Source: Sesamum alatum (lineage: Eukaryota > Streptophyta > Magnoliopsida > Lamiales > Pedaliaceae). From it: a DNA stretch of 64,000 nt. The first letter of the stretch is position 1; every line of letters begins with the position of its first letter. The DNA is taken from assembly GCA_034509735.1 (NCBI GenBank), contig JACGWO010000006.1, positions 6,401,001 to 6,465,000 of the forward strand, in the 5' to 3' direction. A program made the translations under genes and the position numbers. The notes under the pieces are model-generated. The model was given only the letters and a program-made list of their open reading frames with translations, was not told the origin of the DNA and did no database searches. Of this stretch, positions 10,308-21,129 are shown one piece after another.

Positions 10308-13300
10308 CTACCTACGAAAACTAGGAAGCAGCATGTCAAGGTGGTTCAACGCGGCTAGACGACCCTGGGCCGAGGACAACACTGCCGAGGACTTCAAAGC
10401 GCAGGCTTGGTTAGCTAAGAAATCTGCCGATTGATTTGCCTCTCGATAGACGTGGGAGATCCTCATCTGCATCCCTCAGCGGAGACACCGGATACGGGTG
10501 AGTAGCGGCTGGAGCTGCCAATGTCCAACATTTCGTGAAATGATCTGAAGCACTACCAAGAAATCAAGTTCCACCCAGACATTGAGACATCCCAATTCTC
10601 GAGCTAGACTTAGCCCCCTTACGACGGCGAATAGCTCAACAAACGTGTTCGTCCGTACATCAATGAAGTCAAAGAAACCCCCTATCATGAGCCCGTGGTC
10701 ATCCCGGAGGAGCCCTCCAGCCCCAGCCGGTCCCGGGTTCCCCTTCGACGCTCCGTCGCAGTTAATCTTGACCCAACCCTCGGGAGATGGCTTACAACGC
10801 ACGACCTTTGGCAGCCTCGGCACTGAGTGCGGAAGTGAGAGATGTAGCAGGGCTGCCGCAACCTTGTCACCTCGCCAGTTCGCTGGGGTCAGACCACCTG
10901 CCTTATGAATCAGCCTGAGATGGGACTGCACCCGCCGAATAATTTGTCGAGCAGAGAAATGAACCCCGTCGAACTTCGTCTCATTCCGCATGCGCCAAGT
11001 GAACCAGAAAATCAAGATGGGCACCAGTAGGCGAACGTGTCCTCGACGAATGAAAGAAGAAGAGGCCTTCCAAGAGTGTAGCATAGTGGTAACCTGAGAC
11101 GTGAGTGGCAGCTCCCAACAGAAGAGACCCCCAAAGAAAAGCCATACCTCTTGGACCACCTCGCCCGTCAAGAATAGATGTTGCAACGTCTCTAAGGAGG
11201 AACAACACTGGCATTTCGAGACAATAGCCAGGCCCTTGCGCCGCATACGCTCATCAATCGGCAGAAAATCATGCACCTGCCGCCACATAAAAATCGACAT
11301 CAAAGGGGGAACTGTTTTGTGCCAAAAATCCGCCAAAAGCGGATGCTGAACACGGGTCACTCTAATGCTCTCCCTCGCGGCTTTGGTGCTAAATAGGCCA
11401 TTTTGGCTCCCCTTCCAGTAGGAGACATCAGGGCCATCGCCGTCGAATGAAACATGCGTTACTTGTGCTGTAAGCGAAACTGGGAGCACCCTCCCCAATT
11501 TCTCCAGATCCCAATGAGCCCCGTCCTAATAGTAATTCACACATTCGTGATGGGAGAAAGGCAGCCTAGTAATCTCCTCAAGGGAACCGTCGCCCAGCCA
11601 ATTGTCATGCTAGAAACAACACATACCACAACCAAGCGACCAGAAAACATTCGGCTCTGCCCTTGGCCGAGCGCTGGAGCCTTCTCCATTGCGGAGACCC
11701 ATTCGTGAGTGTAGACGAAGCCGAGCATGAACGCTTGCAATATTTCTTTTGGAGGAACTCAGACCATAGACATGGATGTGTTTAAAACCGCCACCACTGC
11801 TTCAGCGAAAAAGCCTCAACGACGTCTGAAAGGCTTCGAACTCCAAACCCACTGCTTCAGCGAAAAAGCCTCAACGAGGACCAGTGCACGCATTTCGCCG
11901 TCCCAGAGGAGCCCCAAAAAAATTTATTCAGCATCCTAGAAATCCGAAAAAGCAGTCCTTGAGAGGGTTTCACACCAGCCACTAGGTGAATGGGCATCGT
12001 CGAGAGGACAGACCACATTAGTTGAAGACGTCCACCAAAGGAAAGGAACTTCTTTTCCTAGCCGCCAATTTTTGACACCATAGAATCAACTAGACGGTCA
12101 AAATACTCCAGCTTAGCCCGCCCCACATAGATCGGTGCACCGAGGTAAGTGAACGGGAGCGGCTTATGTGCAAATCCGGTGATAAACTTGATCCGTCGTT
12201 TGACAAGCAACGGTGCTCGGGGAGAAATAATAAACGAACTTTTGGATACACTTAGGCTTTGTCCCGAGGCCGCCTCAAACTCATGTAGAAAGGAGATAAT
12301 AGCCCTCAAGCTCGACTCTCTTGAGTTCGTGAAGATAAGTACGTCGTCCGCATAAGCCAGGTGGGATATGTCCTGTCCACCCACAAACCGTAGGGAGCTG
12401 TCGGCTGCCACAAGAGCGTTCAAAGTCCGAGAAAAATATTCAGATGCAAGCAGGAACAATGACGGGCCAGCGGCACTATCTACGGACATCCCAAACACCA
12501 CTCGAGTTATTTCTTCCATATCCGTCTGCTTGTATAAGCCGGTCGCTTGGTCGTCAGACACAAGTCGAGGGATGTACCCCAGCGACAAAGGGGCGGCCTG
12601 GCGTGTTTTAGCCGCTAAGAGGGTGCTGAAGTACCTAGTTCCCGACGCCGCGATCTCGCCTAGATCGGTGATTGTTCGCCCCCCTCCGAGATAGATGAGA
12701 TAGCAGTTCGGGCTCATTTTTTCCGAACCATGGAATGAAAGAACCGAGTATTCCGATCGCCCTCAAGGACCCATGTGCCTGAGGACTTTTGCTTCCAGTA
12801 ATCCTCCTCAATTGCAAGGTCCAGCTGTCACTCTGCCGTAGCTCGCTTCATCCCCACAAGATTGGCGTCGATGGGTGATTCGTCGTAGGCGCGCTCAACT
12901 TGCCGGACCAAGGCCTCTGATTCTTTTAGACGCAAGAAAATATCACCGAAGACCGTCTTATTCCACTCCTTAAGCTTTAGCTTAATTCATTTCAACTTGG
13001 ACGCTAACCTCGCCATACCAACAGAAGCAATGGGATAAGACCAATTTTGGGCGACCTCGGTCATAAAATTGGGATAGCGCAACCACATGTTTTGAAAACG
13101 GAATGAGGCCGGACCGGATGTGCCCTGGACGCGAACCGTGATCAATAAGGGGCAGTCATCCAAGGGGGACCGCGGCAGGTGACGAACAGCCGTGCGGGGG
13201 AAAGAGTCGACACACTCACTGGAGAAGAGCACTCTATCAAGCCGTTGCCATAGTCGGAAGTCCGTCCAAGTGTATCTGCTACCCTCGTAGCCCAGATGAA

Positions 13301-13790
13301 GCAAGCTGCAGTCGAAGATAGCCTCACTGAATTCCTCAATCGAGTGGTGTGCCGGATAGGAACTATTAGAGCGTTCGGAGGTGGAGACCACAGAATTAAA
13401 ATCCCCACCTATGAACCACGAAACCGATTAATCCCCCATACTCCTCATGAATTCCCAGATTGCTTCCCGCGCAGGCCGCGAGCATTTACCATAAACAATA
13501 GTACACGAGATCGATTCTGTCGAAATGGGGGCCTGCAGACGTATGTGAAGGAACTGTTCCTCATCACGTAGAACTTCGTTCTCAATACCGTCAGCAAGGA
13601 GGCACCATATCCGGTTATTACAGTTCTTGACCACAGTGTCGTATCCTAGGCGGCGACGGGTGAGAGCGTCATCCTACTGGACGCGGGGGTCGATGATACC
13701 TACCACTGATAACTTATTCATCTTACACAAGCGTCGAACAATTCTGATTTTATTTCTGACACCTCTGACGTTCCAGATCATAGCATTCAT
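10308..13790 (-). pseudogene. LINE ORF2 (endonuclease, reverse transcriptase, zinc finger, RNase H), broken
   Basis: Starts MNAMIWNVRG at 13790-13788; the ATG shares its A with the ORF1 stop. Endonuclease: WNVRG, VYGK, GGDFNSV (about 13405), RYTWTD, LDRVLFS, and LPRSPLDDCPLL, where the family has SDH; the catalytic His is Asp here. Then GDRNTRFFHSMV (about 12730). In the reverse transcriptase, MSVDSAAGP is followed directly by SLFLLASEYFSR, so most of the fingers and palm is deleted in frame, leaving HLAYADDVLIF (about 12350). Then KFFWGSSGTAK, a zf-RVT region (FWHKTVPPLMSIFMWR, CQCC, H), and an RNase H (INCDGASKGNPGPAGAGG, about 10760) with its remaining acidic residues. Stops: 13674-13676, 13428-13430 and one near 10473. 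The likely natural end is at 10308-10310. Confidence 0.9.
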
Positions 13791-15234
13791 TAATGAGTAG
13801 GGGAGGAAGCGGACCTAGCAGGTGCGTGACTTCGTGTCATGATGCGATCTAGTCGCACCATGGAGCGCCCTCGGCGGTGTCGGCCCCTAGCTTTAACCTC
13901 CACAATATCCCCATCGTCTGCCGCAAGGTCCATAACAGCCTCGGCCGTAGGAAGATTCCCCGATGACCCCTCATGTTCTCGATCGTCGTCCAATGGTTCA
14001 AGGGCCCTGGTACGCTCAATGCATTCTTCTGATGGTTCAAAAACACATATTGTCCTAATGTGGTTACATTTGGCATGTTCAGAGGCGGAAACGACTGGTT
14101 CCACCGGCTTATCAATTTGTACAGGACGGTCCCTAGCCTCCTCAATTGTCTCAAGACTAGGCATGTTGTCCATATCGCGGTCCAAGTTGTTAGCGCCACC
14201 GGTTGCGCCTGAACTTTGGCCTTGTCGCGCAGCTCTATTAGTTCGCGATGTCGAGCCAGCATTCACCTCCTTTTGTGTCCCAAGGTTCACGTTTGACGCA
14301 GCGTCAACCACGGCCGAGGGGAGTTTAGCGGAGCCATCAGGCAGCGGCGGCTCGAGGCCTATATCAGGTTGTTTCCCCAATCGCCAGTCAATGATAGTCC
14401 TGAGGTCCCCAGTCTCTTGTTCGACACCCACCTCCTGGGCTCTACCTTCTCGACAATCCTGCAGACCGTGTTCGAGGTGTAGGCAACGCGAACAATACTT
14501 CGAGCATCGTTTATACAAAACGGGTTGAGAAACATAGCAACCGTCGGTGCCAATCCAAACGGAGTCCGGCCGTGGTTTCAAAAGGTCAAGCTCAACGTAG
14601 ACGCAGGCTACACTGGGCCTGAACCCATCCGCCGTCGCTTCATCCAACTTCAGCGGCAATCCCACTAAGCTGGCTATGCCAAACAAGGCTTTCTTATGGA
14701 ACAAGTGTAGCGGCAGTTCCGAGAAACGTATCCACACCGGGACAACTAAAGACTCGACTTTGGGATTGAAATTATAGGACCACTTGAAGATGCGCATCGG
14801 AAAACCCTCGATGAATAAGATCTATTTCAACCAGAGGCGGGAGAAGTCCTCCTCGTTATGAAGCTTGACAATGATATGCTTGACATTGATAACACCAATA
14901 GAATAAGCCCCACGAAGCCCCAGGCAAGAGAAATAGGCACGAATAACCTGCATGCTCGGATAACCATGTGAAAATTTACCGACGAGGGTGAATCGGAGAG
15001 GCGCAGGCAGCCGCTTCGTCTCATCCATGGAGAAATTAATGGCTCGGCCCCCCCGGTGGATACTAGTAGTCTTCCGAGTCGGAGAAGATCTTCTTCGCCA
15101 CCCGAGGAGAGAGGGGCTCAACCAGGGATGACCCCTCCTCGTGAGCGCTGCGAGGAAAGTACAACGACAGTCGGCGGGTCAGGAGGCGGCGCCTCGACGG
15201 CTGGAGAAGGGTTGGAAGGTAACGTGGGGGTCAT
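13790..15234 (-). pseudogene. LINE ORF1 (DUF4283 and CCHC knuckle nucleic-acid-binding protein), broken
   Basis: Likely start ATG at 15234-15232 (MTPTLPSNPSPAVEAPPP, proline-rich). Two frame changes before about 15040 then lead into FSMDETKRLPAPLRFTLVGK, the DUF4283 domain, to about 14650. One in-frame TAG at 14822-14824 interrupts LWLK-stop-ILFIEGFPMRIFKW and is consistent with a mutated CAG. A CX2CX4HX4C knuckle (YCSRCLHLEHGLQDC) lies near 14480. The C-terminal third is acidic and low in motifs. It ends TAA at 13792-13790. In L1-type elements ORF1 coats the element RNA. Confidence 0.88.
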
Positions 15235-15302
15235 GGACTCTAGAGAGATTTATATATGTAGTATCTAGCTGTAATTAGAATCACTTATATATAATATTGG
15301 AC

Positions 15303-15312
15303 TCTCTTGCTT
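15303..15312. repeat. Target-site duplication, right copy, of LINE 10152-15302
   Basis: TCTCTTGCTT, identical to 10142-10151. It fixes the 5' end of the LINE near 15302. Confidence 0.75.
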
Positions 15313-15670
15313 ATGTCTTCACTTATCTTCAATTGTGTGTGTGTGTGTGTGTGTGTTGGATGAGTTCCGGGGACCCCTTTATATAGCTGTCAAAGAGGTA
15401 GAGTCATGGTAAACTTAAATACCTTTGGTATTATCTTTTTATAATTTAATTTAAAGAGTATAAATAAATTAAATATTTAGCAAGATATGATTGGTCAATT
15501 TTGACATTATCTCTTTAATATTTTTATTTTCTAAAGAGATAAACATCAAAATTATTTGTCTCAATTTGATTGGAGCGTGAAATTTTATTTTTCTACAAAT
15601 GCCCTCTCGAGAGTTGTTCACGAGTATCTACAATAACGAAGTGAAGGAGTGAATATGTCTCGAAATTGAT
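15313..15670 (-). repeat. LTR-like fragment (part 2) with minus-strand TATA box and GT repeat
   Basis: Contains a GT microsatellite (15334-15356) and a minus-strand TATATAAA at 15385-15378 (GCTATATAAAGGGG in context), then an AT-rich stretch with paired TTTAAAGAGAT/ATCTCTTTA words upstream. This is the arrangement of an LTR promoter read on the minus strand. Continuous with 9679-10141 before the LINE arrived. Confidence 0.45.
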
Positions 15671-16237
15671 TCTTCTACATATGTTCTTCTTCTTTTGTTT
15701 TTTTAACATGTGACTGAACTTGAAAACATAGCTCAAGCTCCCTACATACCTCTTTGGAAGGATTAAGTCATAACGTAATTCACTTGAATTTTGTTAATAA
15801 TTTATTTGTAATTTTTCAAACAATAAGAGGGTATTTGTAATTATGACAAACCTCAAGAGAAGTGCTTGTAATTTACCCTTTTTTTCAAATATCAGGTAGT
15901 TCAGTGAGGACTTCCCGTACCCAATACCCGACCCGACTTTTAGAAGTCGGGTATCAGCACCCAATACCATTTTTTTTTGTAAAATCAAACCATGGAGAAA
16001 AACTCGAATCCAAATGTTTCGAGTCCCGAATTATTTGACCCGAACAATGACCACTAGTCGCGTGGGGTGGGATCATCTCATTAACTTCTTTTAAATCAAA
16101 AATTATAGTCATTTGAAGCTCACTAGCACACCATGCATATACTCAAGAACTAAAGTTCGGACCTAAGACCACATGCACACACCACTGCCACCGCCCAGCC
16201 ATCTCGATTTGCCATATGTGTGAGTCTTTAGACTAAA
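15671..16237. other. Intergenic; nothing recognised
   Basis: AT-rich, no convincing open frame or repeat structure seen. Confidence 0.4.
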
Positions 16238-16246
16238 TAAATTATT

Positions 16247-17677
16247 GGGAAAATTACAATTTTCGTTCACTAATATAGGAGCGGTGTTATTGTAAATCAG
16301 GATTTGAACAAAATAGTAATTTAGGACACTAATTTTTAAAAAATGACAATTTCAGTCCAATTTGCTTTAATTTCACCAGAAATGCTCACATATCCAGCAC
16401 ATAAAAATAAAAAGTGGGGATTTTGTCCACTCCGGCCACAATTGCTTACGTGGCAATTCAAAATTCAGCCAAGATGACATGGCAGGAGTGATGTGTCAAA
16501 AGCGGATCCAGAAATAGCAATTAAGGACACTATTTTTTTAAAAATGATAATTATAGTCCAATTTCACTCCAGCCAATAATTTTCAAAAATTTCCAAAATT
16601 CTTGGGCAAAATGAAAAAATCCCTTGTGTTTTCTCGAAGTTGCAAAAAAACCCTTGAGATAAGAAAATAGTTCTAAATGCCCTTGTGATATATATAATTG
16701 GGCAAAAAACCTCCATTTCATCAAATTTAACGGAGAGTGTGATTCACCCTCCCACCTACAAGCTTTAAACCTTTTTTTTTTTTAATCTTTCATCCACTTT
16801 TGGTAGACAAAAATGTCCAAATTAACTTTGTTTTTAATATAAATAACACAAATGCCATTTAACTTCAACAATTGCAGTTTGTCTTTAAATAACTAAAAAT
16901 AAAGTATAATATTCAAACTTTTATTATATTTTTTTAAAACATAAAATAAGTTTTATTACTATTTTTTTGTAATAATTATATATTATTAATTAATAGTATT
17001 ATTTAGTTTTCAAATATTTTAATACACTATTATTTTAGTAAATTAGTAAATAGATTTATTTATAAATATAAAGCTACAAAAACTTATATATGTATATAAA
17101 TAAAATATTAATTTTTAAATGATAAATACTTGATTTTAAATAAATTTTAATAGTTTGAATTATATATATATATATATATAGGTGACGACAGTCTTGCCGC
17201 CATGGCATTTGGACAAAGGCGATATGCAGCATTATAGAAAAACATAAGGGAGTGTTTAGCCTTTTTTTTTTTTATCATAGGGGTACTTTTTGCAATTTCA
17301 TGCAAAGACAGAGTTTTTTTTTTTTTTTTTTGTATTTTACCCAAAATTTTTGGTTGGAGTGACATTGGACTGAAATTGTCATTTTTTAAAAAATTAGTGT
17401 CATTAATTGATATTTTTTGGCCAGTTGACACATCACTCCTGCCAAGTCATCTTGGCCGGATTTTGAATTGACACGTTAGCAATCATGGCCGGAGTGGACA
17501 AAACCCCCAATTTTTATTTGTCACGTGATGGACATGTGAATATTTTCGGCGAAATTAGGGAAAATTGAACTGAAATTGCCATTTTTGAAAGATTAGTGTC
17601 CTTAATTGCAATTATATTAAAAGTCTGGTTTACAACCCACAACCCCTATGTTAGTGGACGAAAATTGCAATTTTTCC
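16247..17677. mobile_element. Mutator-like foldback element, 1431 bp, about 320-bp inverted ends
   Basis: Flanked by perfect 9-bp direct repeats TAAATTATT (16238-16246, 17678-17686). The ends are inverted: GGGAAAATTACAATTTTCGT on the left and GGAAAAATTGCAATTTTCGT on the reverse of the right. The arms stay similar for about 320 bp (16247-16570 and 17357-17677), for example around the GGCCGGAGTGGACAAAA and CAGGAGTGATGTGTCA segments. The middle (16600-17340) contains a second, weaker inverted pair around GGGCAAAATGAAAAA, poly(A)/poly(T) stretches and a TA repeat, suggesting a nested foldback. No protein is encoded. Confidence 0.88.
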
Positions 17678-17686
17678 TAAATTATT

Positions 17687-18140
17687 TTGTTGAATGGGAT
17701 AAACCATTGGTGGGCTATGATATATGAAGATGGACATGATGACACGGACACAATAATACAAAAATCTTAAAAAATTAGGATACAACACGGCACTAACACG
17801 GCTATATATAATATATTTTTTTATATATATTCTAAATTTCTCAAAAAATTAAAATATTTAATATAAAAAATATTAAGATAAAATATATAATAAGCATGTC
17901 TTAAATCTAAATTATTAACCAAAAAATACATGACTTAAAAAATATTACATAATTATTTTGTTTTAAAAGGTACGCAATGAGAATATCTCTAAACATTCAA
18001 TTAGTTAAATTATCTTGACCATCTCTCAATTTTTTAGTAATTCCACTCCAAAATTTTTAGTTTGAGAGAAGTGAATTACTTTTTTTCTTTTTTATTTAGC
18101 CCAAAACTCTTTTTTTTATTTATTAAGAAAGTCCAAGAAA
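17687..18140. other. AT-rich intergenic; no gene seen
   Basis: Repeats of GACACGG-like words near 17735-17800 and long A/T runs; nothing else supported. Confidence 0.35.
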
Positions 18141-18383
18141 GCGATAAATGCGATTTACCCCCTGTGATATAAGAAATGAGAAAAAAACCCCAATGTGAAA
18201 AAATAATTAGCAAATTACCTTCCTGTGTTTTGAAAAATGAAGCAAATTACCCCTATCAAGGGAAAACACAAGGGGATAATTTGTTTCATTTTAAGATCAC
18301 ATGGGGTAATTTGCTAATTATTTTTTCATAGGGGGGTTTTTGCTCATTTCTTATATCACTAGGGGGTAAATTGCATTTACTCC
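18141..18383. mobile_element. Foldback MITE, 243 bp (family M1, copy 1)
   Basis: Nearly palindromic. The left arm reads GATAAATGCGATTTACCCCC then TGATATAAGAAATGAG; the right arm on the reverse strand reads AGTAAATGCAATTTACCCCC then TGATATAAGAAATGAG. Flanking 9-mers TCCAAGAAA and TAAAAGAAA agree at 7 of 9, so a decayed Mutator-type duplication is likely. Same family as 19558-19788. Confidence 0.8.
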
Positions 18384-19309
18384 TAAAAGAAAATCCTAAA
18401 CTTGTCGGACACGCCAACAGACATGTTCGACACCATGTCATTTTTTTCTTTTATATTTTATATTTTTAGACACGTTTATACTGTGGTCGACACGTGTCTG
18501 AGGCGTGTCCAATATGTGATTGTATCCTTTACTGTATCGAGTAATTTTTGAAGTGTTTGTGCATTATAGTTAGTAGGTGAAGGAGATATTGAAGAAAACA
18601 AAAGAAGGGTTGAGTTGAGGGAGATTAGTTGTTAAAAAAACAAGAGCCCTAAAATAGTTGCAAATGGGAACCAAAGAAGAAAAGCTACTAGTATTATGAA
18701 CCATTAACTAGAGCTCGAAAACTTGGTGTCCATCAAAATAAAACTTTAACCAAAATAAGGTTTTACTCAGCTCTAGATCAATTACATAACAAATTTAATA
18801 TACTTACTGTGTGATTAATATACGATTCACAAAAAGTGATTAATTTTATACTAAGTGTATCACACTTACTATATATTTGATTGGATCAGACGTTTTATGA
18901 GTTTGCGACGAAACTCGAATCCCAATCAAGGGCTTTCAAAGCAACTCTTGAACCCCATCCGAAGTAACTCAATAGGTAGAGGTTATAGAACTTTAGGCTA
19001 TGTCAATTCGTACTTGTTATATAATTGATCAGCTTCGATTTATCTTCTTCGGGGTAGCTTTTGTGGCTAGTTTGTTATCTTGGTCAAAAGAAAACTCTTT
19101 CTTTAGTGATCAAATCTGATTTGTCCTAAACAATAATTGCATTTACAATAAACAAGGATAGTACGATGTCGTTTTCAGGTCACACAACATTGTTTCTTCA
19201 TTCTGCGGCTAAAGGGGAACAAAAAAGATAGATCACGAACATACCAAAATACACTATTATGATATAATTTCAGCTTGTATATATAAGCGCAATGAGATTT
19301 TTATAAGGA
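18384..19309. other. Intergenic; nothing recognised
   Basis: GACACG-type words at 18405-18500, otherwise AT-rich with no supported feature. Confidence 0.35.
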
Positions 19310-19532
19310 AAAAATGCGAACAAATTCACTGTGATATTGTAAATGAGCAAATTATCTTCATTTAAAAAAAACGAAATACAATTTACCCCTATGTATTTTT
19401 TAAAACGAAGTAATTTACCTCATAAAATAGGAAAATATTGCTTCGTTTTACAAAATTAGCAAATTAAATTGCTATTTTTTTCATAAAAAAGTAATTTACA
19501 ATATCACAAAAGTGTAAATTGCATTAAACCTA
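19310..19532. mobile_element. Foldback MITE, about 220 bp (related to family M1)
   Basis: Left arm TGTGATATTGTAAATGAGCAAATT and right arm GTAATTTACAATATCACA are reverse complements with a few changes; the outer parts also pair (AATGCG and the reverse of TGCATT). No clear target duplication. Confidence 0.6.
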
Positions 19533-19557
19533 TTTTTTAAAACGATGACATATTTAT

Positions 19558-19788
19558 GGGATAAATGTAATTTATCCCTATGATATAAGAAATGAATAAA
19601 AATTACCCTATGAAAAAATAATTAACAAATTATTTTCCTGTGATTTAAGTAAATTACCCGCATATCAAGAAAAAATACAAAAAAATAATTTTTTCATTTT
19701 AAAATCACATTAAATAAATTATTAATTATTTTTCATATGATTTTTTTTTTTATTTTTTATATTACAGGAGTAAGTTGCATTTATCCCG
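19558..19788. mobile_element. Foldback MITE, 231 bp (family M1, copy 2), 9-bp target duplication
   Basis: Ends GGGATAAATGTAATTTATCC and, reversed, GGGATAAATGCAACTTACTC. Flanked by CATATTTAT (19549-19557) and CATATTTAC (19789-19797), 8 of 9 identical. The interior matches the M1 copy at 18141 (TGATATAAGAAATGA, AAAAAATAATTA). Mutator-like by its 9-bp duplication. Confidence 0.8.
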
Positions 19789-19797
19789 CATATTTAC

Positions 19798-20520
19798 AGA
19801 TAACGAGAACCCTTTGACACCGAATTCATCAATTTTCTATTACAATTCTCGTTGCATAATCCAAATCCGAACTGCCAAATCTGCAGCTACACAAAGTTGT
19901 TCCACCAGAAAATGTGGCGTGGGACGCAACAAAAGCGAACAAGGGTTGAAAAATGTCTGCGGGAGACACGCACGCTCAAGGCAAAGAAGAAGCAAGGATA
20001 GCTTCGATGTACGTGCATTGCGTGTCGAAGCGGCGTCACACAGACAGAGAAATGCTTATTCCATGTTCCCTGTCTCACTAGTTGCCGTCAACACTTAGTT
20101 TCTGTCGTTTCGCCCCTTTGCTTGTAAAGCTTCCTTTTGCTTTTTCATCCATTTTTTCTGGGTTCAATTTCCAACATCAAGGCGAAATCGACCCCCTTCA
20201 GACACAGCAAAACCCCCACTTTCTAAGGCAAGAATCCCAGTACAGGTAAATTACTTGTGGGCCTTTCTTTTCCGACTGCCACTTTGATCGAGGTGAATGC
20301 TTACGCCATCCCTGGCGTCGTGTTCAGAAGTCTTGATGCCATTAAACTGCAAAATTGGGAGCATTGGGCGTGCGCTTTTACCAAGAACCGTCCGTCGTGC
20401 TCACCGCAGAAGGGAGATGTGTGAACGCATGCATAGACTGCACGTGTAACACATATTTTCATTTGGCATGGATTTTGGTGATTGTAATATAATAATTTTA
20501 ATTTAAATGCACTTTGCACT
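19798..20520 (+). other. GC-richer unique-looking stretch; possible 5' end of a truncated host gene
   Basis: From about 19880 to 20420 base composition rises and no TE motif is visible. A pyrimidine-rich leader-like segment (20100-20245) ends in CCAGTACAG|GTAAATTA, which would serve as a splice donor. No long open frame follows. I cannot name a gene. It could equally be a promoter fragment carried by a transposon. Confidence 0.25.
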
Positions 20521-20762
20521 AGTAAAACACGAACGAGAATAAAAATCTCCTCACAAAATAATTTTGCATTGACATAATAAATGTCTTTCTCACTTAATTA
20601 CAAGCTAGCTTATACTTTTCACCTCCCTGCCTAAAGTATGTTTTATCTAAAAAAAAATTCCCAAAAATTATTTTTAGTGATGTTTTATTTATAGTCGAAC
20701 TTTAAATTAGAAAAATAATATTTAAAAATTATAACTTTTTTTATAAATTATATAACATTTAT

Positions 20763-20960
20763 TAGGCTAAATTACCTTTTTGGTCCCATAAACAATGGAT
20801 TTTTCCAATTAAATTCCACGCTTTATGAGATTTTCGATTCAGTTCCATTTTTAGACGAGAAGTTTGCCAACTTAATCCCAAACTCCATTTTCCATCAACT
20901 TTTAACGGAAGGACAGAGACCCTGCTAAATGGCTGTTAACGTTGGAGGAAAATTACGCAC
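20763..20960. repeat. Single arm of a Mutator-like foldback element
   Basis: GGCTAAATTACCTTTTTGGTCC followed by phrases like those in foldback arms elsewhere (GATTCAGTTCCATTTTT, ACTTTTAACGGA). No partner arm found downstream, so probably truncated by the GC-rich element starting near 21 kb. Confidence 0.4.
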
Positions 20961-21129
20961 GTGATTCTCACGTGATTTGTCTGCTCATTCCACCTTCAAA
21001 TCGAACATCAGGTCATCCCCCCGTCCCTAAGAGTCTCTTCAGGCAGTCTATTCCAAATCACTGGCGATTGCTGGTCTGATTTCAAGAAAAGCACAAGATC
21101 TCAAGTGAAAATAGTGAACATTGGCAGAT

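Larger units (their letters stand above)
10152..15302 (-). mobile_element. Non-LTR retrotransposon (L1-type LINE) with ORF1, ORF2 and poly(A) tail
   Basis: About 5.15 kb on the minus strand. It ends in a poly(A) tail (plus-strand T run at 10150-10160) after a GC-rich 3' UTR, carries ORF1 (15234-13790) and ORF2 (13790-10308), and is bounded by the 10-bp repeat TCTCTTGCTT. The 5' UTR is only about 70 bp, so the copy is close to full length apart from an internal deletion in the reverse transcriptase. Stops, frameshifts and a changed endonuclease residue show it is dead. It inserted into an older LTR-like sequence. Confidence 0.9.

Noticed and set aside
10582..10908. 108-codon plus-strand frame in the LINE
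   Set aside because: Antisense shadow of the RNase H region (INCDGASKGN on the minus strand).
13839..14528. 229-codon plus-strand open frame
   Set aside because: It is antisense to LINE ORF1, whose domain content and knuckle motif are clear; the plus-strand frame has no recognisable domain.
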